In this document: positions 27,757-36,776 of the stretch, in pieces
Layout of the letters: each line of letters starts with the position of its first letter
Numbering within the stretch: position 1 is the stretch's first letter
Origin: an uncultured Woeseiaceae bacterium
GTDB lineage: Bacteria > Pseudomonadota > Gammaproteobacteria > Steroidobacterales > Woeseiaceae
Reading direction: 5' to 3'
Assembly: GCA_902512585.1 (NCBI GenBank)
Contig: CABXJW010000008.1
Location: 1-45,538, forward strand
Length of the DNA: 45,538 nucleotides
Translations under genes and position numbers: made by a program
The notes under the pieces: model-generated
The model's database searches: none
What the model was told of the DNA's origin: nothing
Seen by the model: only the letters and a program-made list of their open reading frames with translations

Positions 27757-28848
27757 TTATTGACTCTCTAGAAAATCACTAATTACTGGACGGAATGCAT
27801 CCATTTCTACCAAAAAAGAATCATGGCCCTTGATACAATCAAGAGCAATAAAACTACTATTTTTAATTACTCTACCGAGATTTTTTGCTAATTCTTCCTG
27901 TTGATGGATAGGAAATAAAAAGTCACTCTTCACCCCAATCACCAATGAAGCTTTGAGTTTGAGCTTTTCACAGGCTTTTGCCAATGAGCCACCATTTTCA
28001 TTGAAATCAAATAAATCTGAGGCGCGTGAAAGGTACAAATAACAATTTGCATCAAATTGTCCCGTGAATCTCTCTGCTTGACTTTGAAGATAGGATTCAA
28101 CAGCAAAATCTCCATAGAATTGATCGCCATCCTTATACTCGAGAGTATTCCTCTCCCGTGCAAAACGGGCCTCCCATTCTTCTGCAGAACGATAAGTGAT
28201 CATTCCAAGTTTTCTCGCAAGACGTGGCCCCTCTATTGGTGGATCATTAGGATCATAATTACCTTCCAACCATTTAATATCCCTGCGAATCATTTCTCTT
28301 TGTAAAGATCGGATCGCGATTGAAAATGGTAACGCTCTCGCTGATGACGATATAGAGATTAAGCGTTCACTAATCTCAGGAAATTGAATGCAAAAAGAAA
28401 GTGCACTCATACCACCCATTGAGCAACCAATTATTGTATGTACCTTTTTTAATCCAAGCGATTTAATAACCTCATATCCACCTTTGGCAACGTCTTCCAA
28501 AGAGAGCACTGGGAAATTTAGTTTATAAGGTTTACCACTAATTGGATCAATTGAGGCTGGTCCAGTTGACCCAAAGCAACTGCCTAATGAATTCACACAA
28601 ATAATAAAGTATTTATCCGTATCCAGAGGTAATCCTGAGCCAATCATATCTTCCCACCAGCCACTTTTTGGGTCTTTAGTTGAGGAAGAGGCATGCGCTG
28701 AAGGTGAAAGGCCAGTAAAAATTAAAATAGCATTACAATCGGTATGCTTTTTGCCCCATGTTTCATAGGCTATTGATGGTGATTCCAAGTAACCTCCACG
28801 ATGCATCTGGAATTTACCATCAATTTTGACGTATTGTGTTGCTTTCAA
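27757..28848 (-). CDS. metX: MetX-family O-acyltransferase (serine/homoserine O-succinyl- or acetyltransferase)
   Basis: A 363-residue alpha/beta hydrolase-fold acyltransferase. The nucleophile elbow is GCSMGGMSAL, the catalytic His lies in CIKGHDSFLVEMDAFRP and the acid probably in VKSDFLFP. Other signatures are NSLGSCFGSTGPASIDP and TYRSAEEWEARF. MetX enzymes acylate homoserine for methionine synthesis, but a subgroup acylates serine with succinyl-CoA for cysteine synthesis. The segment NCYLYLSRASDLFDFNE resembles that serine subgroup as I recall it, so substrate is uncertain. No metW follows, though metX-metW pairs are frequent. Confidence 0.88.
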   Translation of the reverse strand: MKATQYVKIDGKFQMHRGGYLESPSIAYETWGKKHTDCNAILIFTGLSPSAHASSSTKDPKSGWWEDMIGSGLPLDTDKYFIICVNSLGSCFGSTGPASIDPISGKPYKLNFPVLSLEDVAKGGYEVIKSLGLKKVHTIIGCSMGGMSALSFCIQFPEISERLISISSSARALPFSIAIRSLQREMIRRDIKWLEGNYDPNDPPIEGPRLARKLGMITYRSAEEWEARFARERNTLEYKDGDQFYGDFAVESYLQSQAERFTGQFDANCYLYLSRASDLFDFNENGGSLAKACEKLKLKASLVIGVKSDFLFPIHQQEELAKNLGRVIKNSSFIALDCIKGHDSFLVEMDAFRPVISDFLESQ

Positions 28849-28882
28849 TTAAAAATCCTATTCAACTTATACAAGAATCTTA

Positions 28883-30295
28883 TCATTTCTTTTTTACAAA
28901 ACTCATTAAACGTTTTCTCTTTCTATCTTGTCTTGGGGTCAATTTATTTCGCCTACCTTTAAAAGGATTATCACCTGTTTTAAATATAAGTCGAACAGGA
29001 GTACCTTTCAAACGAAACTTCTTTCTAAATCGTTTCGTTAAATAGCGCTTATATGTTAATGGTAAACGCTCAGTTTGATTCCCATGTATTACAATAGTTG
29101 GTGGATTGCGACCACCCTGATGAGCATAACGAAGACGGATTCTTCGTCCTTTTACCAATGGAGGGGCATGCTCAATCAAGGCAGCTTCAAGCTCACTGGT
29201 GAGATTATTAGTGGAAAGGTCCCGCGTAGCAGCTTGGTAAGCCCTTTGTGATGCCATTAAGAGATCACCAACTCCAGTTCCATGCAATGCGGATATGGTA
29301 TGTTGTTCCGCAAAGTCAAGAAAAGGTAATCTTCGATCAATCTGATCTTTTACGTATTTTCTTTGTTCGCCTGTTAATCCATCCCACTTATTTATTATTA
29401 CTACTAGCGCACGCCCTCTCTGGACAATTAGGCCCATTAGGCTAATATCTTGTTCAGTAATTCCCTCTTTGGCATCCATCACCGCGAAAACAACATTAGA
29501 TTTTTCTATTGCTTGTAATGATTTTATGATACTGAATTTCTCAATAACTTCTTTAACTTTACCTTTTCTACGAACACCTGCCGTGTCAATAAATAGATAA
29601 TGCTTTTTATCCCTCTCTAGTGGAACTGCAACACTATCTCGAGTAGTGCCAGGTTTATCAAAGACCACCAATCGATCTTCGCCTATTAAACGGTTTATCA
29701 AAGTTGATTTTCCAACGTTTGGGCGACCAATAAATGCAATGTTTAGTGCATCATTATCAATTAATTCTTCCTTATTAGCTTGCTCCTCAGAGTCAATATC
29801 TTCAAATGGAACTAGTATTTCATCTATTAACGCCGATACTCGATCTCCATGAGCTGCTGAAATGGCTATTGGTTCTGCTATACCTAAACCATGAAATTCA
29901 GCTATGGCAATATCTGAATCCAAGCCCTCGGTTTTATTTGCTACGAGCCAAACTTGTTTTGCATTCTCACGAGTAAGTTGAACGATATACTCATCTGAAG
30001 CGGTCAATCCTGACCTGCCATCAACCATAATGATTGCTACATCTGCTTCTTGAAGTGCCTGGATGGATTGTTGAGCCATCAATTCATGAATACCCTCCTC
30101 TCCTCCAGTCACACCCCCGGTATCAACCACAAGATAGGGAATAGAGCCAAGTTTACCGTAACCATATTGACGATCTCTTGTAAGACCTGGGTAATCAGCA
30201 ACCAATGCATCACGAGATTTAGTTAAGCGATTAAAAAGTGTTGATTTTCCAACATTTGGACGCCCAATTAATGCGATCACAGGCAACATATTCAT
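28883..30295 (-). CDS. der: Ribosome biogenesis GTPase Der (EngA)
   Basis: A 470-residue protein with two tandem GTPase domains and a C-terminal KH-like domain; it assists 50S subunit maturation. P-loops are GRPNVGKSTLFNRL (residue about 10) and GRPNVGKSTLINRL (about 190), with DTGG and DTAG switch-II motifs. Specificity motifs are NKTEGLD in domain 1 (Glu in place of the usual Asp) and NKWDGL in domain 2. It ends in a basic tail. Last gene of the rodZ-hisS-yfgM-bamB-der run, 19 bp after bamB. Confidence 0.98.
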   Translation of the reverse strand: MNMLPVIALIGRPNVGKSTLFNRLTKSRDALVADYPGLTRDRQYGYGKLGSIPYLVVDTGGVTGGEEGIHELMAQQSIQALQEADVAIIMVDGRSGLTASDEYIVQLTRENAKQVWLVANKTEGLDSDIAIAEFHGLGIAEPIAISAAHGDRVSALIDEILVPFEDIDSEEQANKEELIDNDALNIAFIGRPNVGKSTLINRLIGEDRLVVFDKPGTTRDSVAVPLERDKKHYLFIDTAGVRRKGKVKEVIEKFSIIKSLQAIEKSNVVFAVMDAKEGITEQDISLMGLIVQRGRALVVIINKWDGLTGEQRKYVKDQIDRRLPFLDFAEQHTISALHGTGVGDLLMASQRAYQAATRDLSTNNLTSELEAALIEHAPPLVKGRRIRLRYAHQGGRNPPTIVIHGNQTERLPLTYKRYLTKRFRKKFRLKGTPVRLIFKTGDNPFKGRRNKLTPRQDRKRKRLMSFVKKK

Positions 30296-30314
30296 TTAAC
30301 TTGGCCATAATGGC

Positions 30315-31520
30315 TCAAGTTTCCCCTGTTGCTGAGAGTTCAGCTTGACTTAAAGGGGTTTCTTTTTTTTCAATCATTGTAAACACAGCCATTTCACTGG
30401 ATTCATTTTGTACGAATAAATAGTTATCAATCACAATTGGAGAGCCAGAAATAGCACCTTTACCAACCCTTTTTCTGGATAATAATTCCCCAGTTTTGTG
30501 ATCAAAGAAATGGAGATATCCTTCAAGATCACCAACCACTACTGTTGATTTAAATTTCGTTGGAGCAGAGACCTCTCTCCTCAAGAGTATATTTTTTCGC
30601 CAGACCTCGCTCCCGTCTCTGAGTAGCATACCAATAACATCACCAGTATCCGTAACCGCGTAAATATATTCATCATCCAGGGCTATACCTGCATTACTTG
30701 ATAGTTCTTTTGCCCACAAAATTTGGCCAGATTCGGCAGCAATACTTGCAATTTGACTTTGATAACCAGCAGCATATATATCTTGCCCTAAAGATTTAAT
30801 TGCACCATCAATATCAGTTAATCTTTCTAAATCACTTTTTCCAGTAGGAGGAGATAGCATAGTCTCCCAATCTACAATACCAGTGGCAATATCAATAGAA
30901 AGTAAGCGGCCATTATCAAAACCAGCGACCACATTATTACCTACAGAAATTGGGGCAGAAGAGCCTCTTAAAGTCAAAGCAGGCATATCCTGATCCACCG
31001 TCCAGCGTTCTACTCCATCAAAGATAGAGTAACTTCTTAATTGTCCATCAATTGTGGCCACCATAACTGCATCATTTTTTATAAGCGGTAAAGCGACCGA
31101 TTCGCTGTTAATATTTACTCGCCATACCTCTGATCCATCATCACTTCTGAGACAAATCAGTTCACCATTTTTACCCACAACTACAATTCTTTCTTCCCCA
31201 AATGCAGGACCACTGGTTAATGTAATATTTAAATTAACATCCCACAGTCTCTGACCATTGACGGATTTTTTTGCTATTACTTTGCCATCATAACTAGCGG
31301 CAAATACTCTACCTAAATCGCCATTAGGGACTAAAGACAAGTGAAGAGATTCAGAGCCTTTGCCAATTTTTGTTTTCCATATCTGCTCTATCTTGATTTT
31401 TTCATCATATTTGACTAACTCGGCAGGGAGTATCTCTTCATCCTTATCTTGAAAAAAAGTGCAACCAGCGATGAGCATCATACTCAACCAGAAAAAAATT
31501 AGCCTTGCTACTGACCTCAT
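30315..31520 (-). CDS. bamB: Outer-membrane assembly lipoprotein BamB
   Basis: A 401-residue lipoprotein of the BAM complex that helps insert outer-membrane beta-barrel proteins. The N-terminus carries a lipobox, LIAGC, after a hydrophobic segment. The rest is an eight-bladed PQQ-type beta-propeller with repeats such as DGSEVWRVNI, DGVERWTVDQ, ESGQILWAKEL and DGSEVWRKNI. It shares one base with the end of yfgM and precedes der, the usual order. Confidence 0.95.
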   Translation of the reverse strand: MRSVARLIFFWLSMMLIAGCTFFQDKDEEILPAELVKYDEKIKIEQIWKTKIGKGSESLHLSLVPNGDLGRVFAASYDGKVIAKKSVNGQRLWDVNLNITLTSGPAFGEERIVVVGKNGELICLRSDDGSEVWRVNINSESVALPLIKNDAVMVATIDGQLRSYSIFDGVERWTVDQDMPALTLRGSSAPISVGNNVVAGFDNGRLLSIDIATGIVDWETMLSPPTGKSDLERLTDIDGAIKSLGQDIYAAGYQSQIASIAAESGQILWAKELSSNAGIALDDEYIYAVTDTGDVIGMLLRDGSEVWRKNILLRREVSAPTKFKSTVVVGDLEGYLHFFDHKTGELLSRKRVGKGAISGSPIVIDNYLFVQNESSEMAVFTMIEKKETPLSQAELSATGET

Positions 31521-32203
31521 TAAGATTCCGCTCCGAGCGATTCATCTTGTGTCTCTGTATTGACAGTATTTTGCTGAGGAAGATCATTAATTTTCATTTG
31601 CAACAGAGCAGCATCAATGACCTGAGGAGACCCAGTATCTTTCAATGCATTCATATAGGCGAATTCTGCATTTTCATAATCTTCAAGGCCAAGGTAAGCA
31701 TCTCCGATTAATTCACTATATTTTGTTTCAAAAGCATGACCTAAATTACCTTCTAAAAGATCTAAGACCTCTTGATATTTACTTTGATATAACAAGATCT
31801 TCGCTAAACGCATATTAGCAATTAATATCATTTCATTATTTTCTGAGCTTTCAATTAATCCCCTTAACTCATCAGCAGCATCTTCGTCTCGACTTTGACT
31901 CATATAAAAATAAGCCATTGCCAATCTTGCCTGATCCGCATAGATAGATTCACTATATTCGCTATAAATTTCTTCAGCGATGAGCTCACCACTCTCTAAA
32001 TTATTCTCCGAAATCTCAACTGCGAGAGACTCATATAGGCTAGAAGCCGCTATTTGCTCGTTTAATACACTTGCTTTCCAAGTATTTGTGCCGGCCACAC
32101 TTCCAATAACAACAAAACCAAAAATAAATATATACATACGATTGTCACGCCACCAATCACGAATATATTGAATTTGTTCTTTTTCTGAGAGAAATTCGTC
32201 CAC
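31520..32203 (-). CDS. yfgM: YfgM-family periplasmic chaperone / SecYEG ancillary subunit
   Basis: A 227-residue protein. The cytosolic N-terminus (DEFLSEKEQIQYIRDWWRDN) precedes one membrane helix at about 22-44 and a periplasmic TPR-like domain (YADQARLAMAYFYMSQSRDE, LGLEDYENAEFAYMNAL). In E. coli YfgM works with PpiD at the Sec translocon. Position between hisS and bamB supports the call. The acidic C-terminal tail (TQDESLGAES) is not conserved. Confidence 0.92.
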   Translation of the reverse strand: MDEFLSEKEQIQYIRDWWRDNRMYIFIFGFVVIGSVAGTNTWKASVLNEQIAASSLYESLAVEISENNLESGELIAEEIYSEYSESIYADQARLAMAYFYMSQSRDEDAADELRGLIESSENNEMILIANMRLAKILLYQSKYQEVLDLLEGNLGHAFETKYSELIGDAYLGLEDYENAEFAYMNALKDTGSPQVIDAALLQMKINDLPQQNTVNTETQDESLGAES

Positions 32204-32252
32204 TTTACTGCCTTTTTAATTATTGATTTATATTTTTTTGAGGATGATTATA

Positions 32253-33527
32253 TCATTCAACAATACATTTAATTTCACTTATTATATTATCAAAATGAAT
32301 TTCTACTTGATCGCCTTTTGCACGTAATGATTTTAATCCAATAGTATTATTTTCTATTTCTTCCTCACCAATAATTATCGCATAAATCGCCTGACTTTTA
32401 TCGGCTCGTTTCAATTGTGATTTAAAACTTCCTGCACCCATATTCATTTGGATTGCATTTTTTGGGAAATTATTGCGTATTTCCTCTGCAAGCTCAAATC
32501 CTTTCAGTAATGCAGGATTGCCATCAGTAACAAGATAAAAATAAGGTTTTAAATTCTCGATACGTTTATTATCCACTTCATACAAACTAACTAATCTCTC
32601 AATGCCCATTGCCCAACCTATTGCTGGTGTAGAACGACCACCTAATTTTTCTATTAAGCCATCATATCTTCCTCCGGAACATACAGCACCTTGCGCGCCC
32701 AAATCATCTGTAATCCACTCAAATACAGTTTTGTTATAATAATCCAAACCACGAACTAATCTTGGGTTTACTTCATACTTGACACCCGAGCCATCCAGTA
32801 ACTTTTTCAAAACTTCGAAATCTTTTTTTGATTCAGGATCAAGATAATCGAGCATAACTGGGGCATTACTAATAATCGAACGCATATCAGGATTTTTACT
32901 ATCAAGAATCCTTAATGGATTTGATTCAAGCCTTTTTAGACTATTCTCATCCAAATTATTTTTATATTTTGTAAAATAAGTAATCAATTCATTACGATAT
33001 AGCTTCCTGGTATCGCCGCTCCCTAAGGAATTGATTTCAAGCCTCAGATTCTTTAGATTTAATAACCGCCACATTCTGGCGCACATAATTATAATTTCTG
33101 CATCTATATCTGGACCACTAAAGCCCATTGCTTCAATATTAAATTGATAAAATTGCCTATAGCGACCTTTTTGAGGTTTTTCGTATCGAAACATAGGGCC
33201 CATTGTCCATAATTTTTGTTGTTGATTATGGAGTAAGCCATTCGTTATAGCGGCCCGAGCCATGCTCGCGGTAGCTTCGGGTCTTAAGGTAATGCTCTTC
33301 TCATTACGATCTTTAAAGGTGTACATTTCTTTTTCAACAATATCAGTATCTGCACCGATTGATCGTTGAAATAATTCAGTTCTTTCTAGAAGTGGTAACC
33401 GAATTTCACTAAACCCATAGGATTCGACTATTTTTATTATAATTTTTTCTAAATGTCGCCATGTAGCAATAACCTCAGGCAAGAGATCATTCATTCCTCT
33501 GATGGTACTTGGTTTCTTAATCTTCAT
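32253..33527 (-). CDS. hisS: Histidyl-tRNA synthetase
   Basis: A 424-residue class II synthetase charging tRNA-His. Motif 1 is in the N-terminal part (RGMNDLLPEV, then FSEIRLPLLE). Motif 2 is FRYEKPQKGRYRQFYQFN, followed by the histidine-specific LVRGLDYYNKTVFEW and SGGRYDGLIEKLGG and motif 3 TPAIGWAMGIERL. A C-terminal anticodon-binding domain follows. The ATG overlaps the rodZ stop by four bases; ispG, normally between them, is absent. Confidence 0.98.
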   Translation of the reverse strand: MKIKKPSTIRGMNDLLPEVIATWRHLEKIIIKIVESYGFSEIRLPLLERTELFQRSIGADTDIVEKEMYTFKDRNEKSITLRPEATASMARAAITNGLLHNQQQKLWTMGPMFRYEKPQKGRYRQFYQFNIEAMGFSGPDIDAEIIIMCARMWRLLNLKNLRLEINSLGSGDTRKLYRNELITYFTKYKNNLDENSLKRLESNPLRILDSKNPDMRSIISNAPVMLDYLDPESKKDFEVLKKLLDGSGVKYEVNPRLVRGLDYYNKTVFEWITDDLGAQGAVCSGGRYDGLIEKLGGRSTPAIGWAMGIERLVSLYEVDNKRIENLKPYFYLVTDGNPALLKGFELAEEIRNNFPKNAIQMNMGAGSFKSQLKRADKSQAIYAIIIGEEEIENNTIGLKSLRAKGDQVEIHFDNIISEIKCIVE

Positions 33528-34351
33528 TCTAGAATCGCTATTTCGAATCTCAATACAGAGCCTCTTCTCGAAGTTATAGGCAATGCAAAATCCTGATCAT
33601 CAACTTTTATATTATTCACTTGATCTATAGCACCAAAAAGTACATCTAAAGGTGCAACGCCACTCACAACAACATCTTGATCATTATTTCCTAAATCATA
33701 AAATAACACATTTCCGAAGGCGTCATATATTTCAGTCCAGCACGCACCATTATAATTTACTTTTAATTTTACCTCAGCTATCTCCTCGACAACAGGATTC
33801 GGTTCAATGATTTCAGGCTCATCAATTTCACTTACTGGCTCAATTATTTCCTCATCAACAACCTCCTCGACAACAGGGTTCGGTTCTTCATAAACGGCTT
33901 GGTTATTTGATATTGCTGGCAAAGGATTGTCTTGTGGTATAGCAGAAAATATCGCCCATCCTATTAAAATAATAACTAAGACTGATGTAGCTATAAATAT
34001 CAATTTAGGAGTTAGTACATATTTTCTGATCTGCTCTTCAGCCTCATTAACAATAGGTTTATAACTCTGATCTGGATGATTTTTTTCATAACTATCAATA
34101 ACCATATCTATTTTTAACCCTAGCAAACCTGCATATTGGCGAAGATAACCCTTAACAAATACAGGTGCTTCAATCAACTGAAATTCATCATTTTCCAGTT
34201 TCTTTATTATTGAGCTATCAATTCTTAATTCTCTGGCAACATCCTTTATGCTCAAATCTTTTGCTTGCCTTTCGGATGATAACAATTTGCCACAACTCAC
34301 CTCATTGTTAAGATCATTGGTTTCTTGGTTTTTTTTGATTTCCTTTGTCAT
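33524..34351 (-). CDS. rodZ: Cytoskeletal protein RodZ
   Basis: A 275-residue bitopic membrane protein that links MreB to the cell-wall elongation machinery. A helix-turn-helix (Xre/Cro-type) domain spans about 20-85 (LLSSERQAKDLSIKDVAREL, FVKGYLRQYAGLLGL). One membrane helix lies at about 115-137, then a Glu/Pro/Val-rich linker with the block EPNPVVEE repeated 27 residues apart, then the C-terminal beta domain DUF4115 (YNGACWTEIYDAFGNVLFY). It lies 31 bp after rlmN and overlaps hisS. Confidence 0.95.
   Translation of the reverse strand: MTKEIKKNQETNDLNNEVSCGKLLSSERQAKDLSIKDVARELRIDSSIIKKLENDEFQLIEAPVFVKGYLRQYAGLLGLKIDMVIDSYEKNHPDQSYKPIVNEAEEQIRKYVLTPKLIFIATSVLVIILIGWAIFSAIPQDNPLPAISNNQAVYEEPNPVVEEVVDEEIIEPVSEIDEPEIIEPNPVVEEIAEVKLKVNYNGACWTEIYDAFGNVLFYDLGNNDQDVVVSGVAPLDVLFGAIDQVNNIKVDDQDFALPITSRRGSVLRFEIAILE
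33782..33886. repeat. 24-bp direct repeat in the RodZ linker (copies at 33782-33805 and 33863-33886)
   Basis: The two copies differ at one base (CAACAGGATTCGG versus CAACAGGGTTCGG in the core) and are 81 bp apart, an exact multiple of three. They encode EPNPVVEE twice. An in-frame duplication in a flexible linker. Confidence 0.85.
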
Positions 34352-34382
34352 ATTAAACTCGATAGCATTTAGTGTAAGATCA

Positions 34383-35483
34383 TCATGATACTACTGTTCT
34401 TCCTTTTTTCTCACCCAATCTAGTTAAAACTCTATTCTTAACTTTACCAGCTAATTGTCCGCATGCAGCATCAATATCATCACCTCTTGTCTTTCTTGTT
34501 GTAACAATAATCCCTAATTCGCGCAACTTAGATTGAAATCTTCTGATACGGTCAACTGGTGAACGCTCATAATCAGAGCCACTAAATGGGTTAAATGGAA
34601 TTAAATTTATCTTCGCAGGCTTACCTTTCAGTAAACCTGCTAACTCCTTAGCTTGTGAAATTGAATCATTAACATCACGCAACATAACGTACTCAAATGT
34701 CACGTAACGATTTGATTGTTTCTTTGCATAAGTCCAGCAAGCATCTAGTAATTCACTAATTGGATGAATTTTATTTATCGGAACAAGTTTATTTCTTAGC
34801 TCATCATTGGGGGCATGTAATGAAACTGCCAAGGAAACATTGCAATCGTCACCAAGTGCTTGAAGGTTTGGAACCACTCCTGAGGTACTTAGGGTAACTC
34901 TTCTTCTTGATAGTCCATAAGCATTATCTGCCAATAACATCTTCAGTGCTTTAGTTACATTTTTATAGTTTGCGAGTGGCTCACCCATCCCCATAAATAC
35001 AACATTACTAATTGCAGGTAAATTATTATTTCTTCTTGGTAGAACTCGATTTGCATAACAAACTTGGCCAATAATCTCTGCTGTTGAGAGATTTCTATTG
35101 AAACCCTGAAAACCAGTGGCGCAAAAAGAACAATCTAATGCGCATCCCACTTGCGAGGAAATACAAAGAGTACCACGATCCTTTTCCGGAATATAAACAG
35201 ATTCAATTGCCTGCCCAACACCAGAGCTAAATAACCATTTTATTGTTCCATCATTTGAGTGATTTTCAGAAATAATATCTGGAAGTCTTACTGATGATAA
35301 TTCATTTAATCTAATTCTCAGATCCTTTGACAAATCAGACATGAGATCAAAATTATCTACATACTTTTGATGCATCCATTGAAAAACTTGTTTAGCTCGA
35401 AATTTTTGTTGACCTTGCGATTCAAAAAAAACCTCTAACTCCTTCAGAGTCAATCCTAATAAATTTTTCTTTTCAGCAGCCAT
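34383..35483 (-). CDS. rlmN: 23S rRNA (adenine2503-C2)/tRNA adenine37-C2 methyltransferase
   Basis: A 366-residue radical-SAM methyltransferase. The 4Fe-4S motif is C-x3-C-x2-C in GCALDCSFCATG, and the methyl-carrying Cys lies in DDIDAACGQLAGK near the C-terminus. Other motifs: NVVFMGMGEPLANYKNV and VSLHAPNDELRNKLVPIN. The N-terminal accessory domain (LTLKELEVFFESQGQQKFRA) is present. It lies between ndk and rodZ; pilF, found after rlmN in many relatives, is missing. Confidence 0.97.
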   Translation of the reverse strand: MAAEKKNLLGLTLKELEVFFESQGQQKFRAKQVFQWMHQKYVDNFDLMSDLSKDLRIRLNELSSVRLPDIISENHSNDGTIKWLFSSGVGQAIESVYIPEKDRGTLCISSQVGCALDCSFCATGFQGFNRNLSTAEIIGQVCYANRVLPRRNNNLPAISNVVFMGMGEPLANYKNVTKALKMLLADNAYGLSRRRVTLSTSGVVPNLQALGDDCNVSLAVSLHAPNDELRNKLVPINKIHPISELLDACWTYAKKQSNRYVTFEYVMLRDVNDSISQAKELAGLLKGKPAKINLIPFNPFSGSDYERSPVDRIRRFQSKLRELGIIVTTRKTRGDDIDAACGQLAGKVKNRVLTRLGEKKGRTVVS

Positions 35484-35501
35484 TTAATTGTAAGCATTTG
35501 A

Positions 35502-35936
35502 TCAAGTTCTTGTACGTTGGCATATCTCACTGTCGTCAAAGAAAAAGTTAATCTCATGAATAGCTGTTTCAGGGCCATCCGAACCATGCACGATATTCTC
35601 CTCAATACTATCTGCAAAATCCGCTCTGATTGAACCTGCCGCTGCTTCTGAAGGGTTAGTAGCACCCATAATTTTTCTATTTGCATCAATTGCAGATTCC
35701 CCTTGAAGAACCTGAACCATTACTGGTCCTGACATCATATAATTCACAAGATCACTGTAAAATGGACGCTCGGAATGAACTGAATAAAATCCCTCTGCCT
35801 GATCTTTAGATAAATGCAGCATTTTGGATGCAACAATTTCAAGACCAGCCTTTTCAAATCGATTATAAATCTCTCCAATAAGATTTTTTTGAATTCCATC
35901 TGGTTTAATTATTGAGAGTGTTTGCTCAACTGACAT
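35502..35936 (-). CDS. ndk: Nucleoside diphosphate kinase
   Basis: A 144-residue enzyme transferring phosphate between nucleoside tri- and diphosphates. Motifs: [18 protein letters not shown] at the start, [17 protein letters not shown], and the phosphohistidine in [15 protein letters not shown] 35936 is chosen because the AAGGTGG ribosome site ends only a few bases upstream; the in-frame GTG at 35945 lies inside that site. An 84-94 bp gap after iscA contains a TATAAT-like element, so ndk may have its own promoter. Confidence 0.97.
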   Translation of the reverse strand: MSVEQTLSIIKPDGIQKNLIGEIYNRFEKAGLEIVASKMLHLSKDQAEGFYSVHSERPFYSDLVNYMMSGPVMVQVLQGESAIDANRKIMGATNPSEAAAGSIRADFADSIEENIVHGSDGPETAIHEINFFFDDSEICQRTRT

Positions 35937-36029
35937 GATAACCACCTTTTTAATATAGTTATGAGTAATTTAAATTATTAGTTTTATTATAGAAAATTTA
36001 CAGAATCATTAGAAGGAGAAGCTTGTGAG

Positions 36030-36356
36030 TTAGATGCTAAAGCTTTCACCACAACCACATTCGCCTGCAACGTTTGGGTTGCGAAAGCGAAAAGCCTCAT
36101 TTAATCCTTCCTTATAGAAATCGACTTCAGTCCCATCTATAAGCTCCAAACTTAACTTGTCCACGATAATCTTAATATCATGATCAATGAATATTTCATC
36201 ATCATCTTTTATTCCGTCTGAATAATTAATAACATAAGCATAGCCATTGCAGCCAGTTTTCTTGACTCCGATTCTAAGACTTATTTCTTCATTTTGTGAT
36301 TTACCAGAATAATCTTTTATTCGATTAATTGCTGCATTTGTGAGTGAAATTGCCAT
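36030..36356 (-). CDS. iscA: A-type iron-sulfur carrier IscA
   Basis: A 108-residue carrier that delivers Fe-S clusters. The three ligand cysteines are present in VKKTGCNGYAYV and in AGECGCGESFSI at the C-terminus. FYKEGLNEAFRFRNPN is also typical. It follows the IscU-like gene by 24 bp, giving the order iscS-iscU-like-iscA. The hscB, hscA and fdx genes that usually follow are absent; ndk comes next. Confidence 0.93.
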   Translation of the reverse strand: MAISLTNAAINRIKDYSGKSQNEEISLRIGVKKTGCNGYAYVINYSDGIKDDDEIFIDHDIKIIVDKLSLELIDGTEVDFYKEGLNEAFRFRNPNVAGECGCGESFSI

Positions 36357-36380
36357 ACCTATTACATTTATTTTCCTAAT

Positions 36381-36776
36381 TTACACGCATTGTAACCTAA
36401 TCTCATCAATTACGTCTTCTAATAATAAGATCAATGCAGTTTTTTCGGTTGGTATCGCCAGTTTAATTTGCATTTCATGTAAATCAATTTTTGCAATATC
36501 ATTAATTAGGCTTCCTTCGATTTCTTCACAAAAATACTCTACCAATGCCATGAAATGTGGGCAGCCAAAAACTCGATATCTTATTGTACTTATTGTTTGA
36601 CCCTTTATAAAACACTTAAGTTGCAGTAAGTGTCCTAGTCCAAGGTCACCCATTTTTAACTCAATAAGTTCACCTTCAAAATAATCTTTACTGTCACAAT
36701 ATTCTGCTCGGGTGAATAGCTTCTGAGTTAACTCATTATATCCATGAATCTGAGTGGTTCCGGACTTATCGTTCAT
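36381..36776 (-). CDS. IscU-like protein lacking two of three cluster-ligand cysteines
   Basis: A 131-residue protein between iscS and iscA, with the IscU fold signature IRYRVFGCPHFMALVEYF (Cys near residue 72). The first ligand region, ACGD in IscU, is replaced by DLGLGH. The third, HCS in LPPVKIHCSILAE, is replaced in IKLAIPTEKTALILLLEDVI, leaving no Cys. Other Cys (27, 55, 83, 130) are not at canonical sites. It probably keeps the IscU fold and may bind IscS, but is unlikely to hold a cluster the usual way. ATG overlaps the iscS stop as ATGA. Confidence 0.8.
   Translation of the reverse strand: MNDKSGTTQIHGYNELTQKLFTRAEYCDSKDYFEGELIELKMGDLGLGHLLQLKCFIKGQTISTIRYRVFGCPHFMALVEYFCEEIEGSLINDIAKIDLHEMQIKLAIPTEKTALILLLEDVIDEIRLQCV

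Noticed and set aside
35937-35945. Upstream GTG start for ndk
   Set aside because: The GTG falls inside the AAGGTGG ribosome site, and the ATG at 35936 gives the standard N-terminus.
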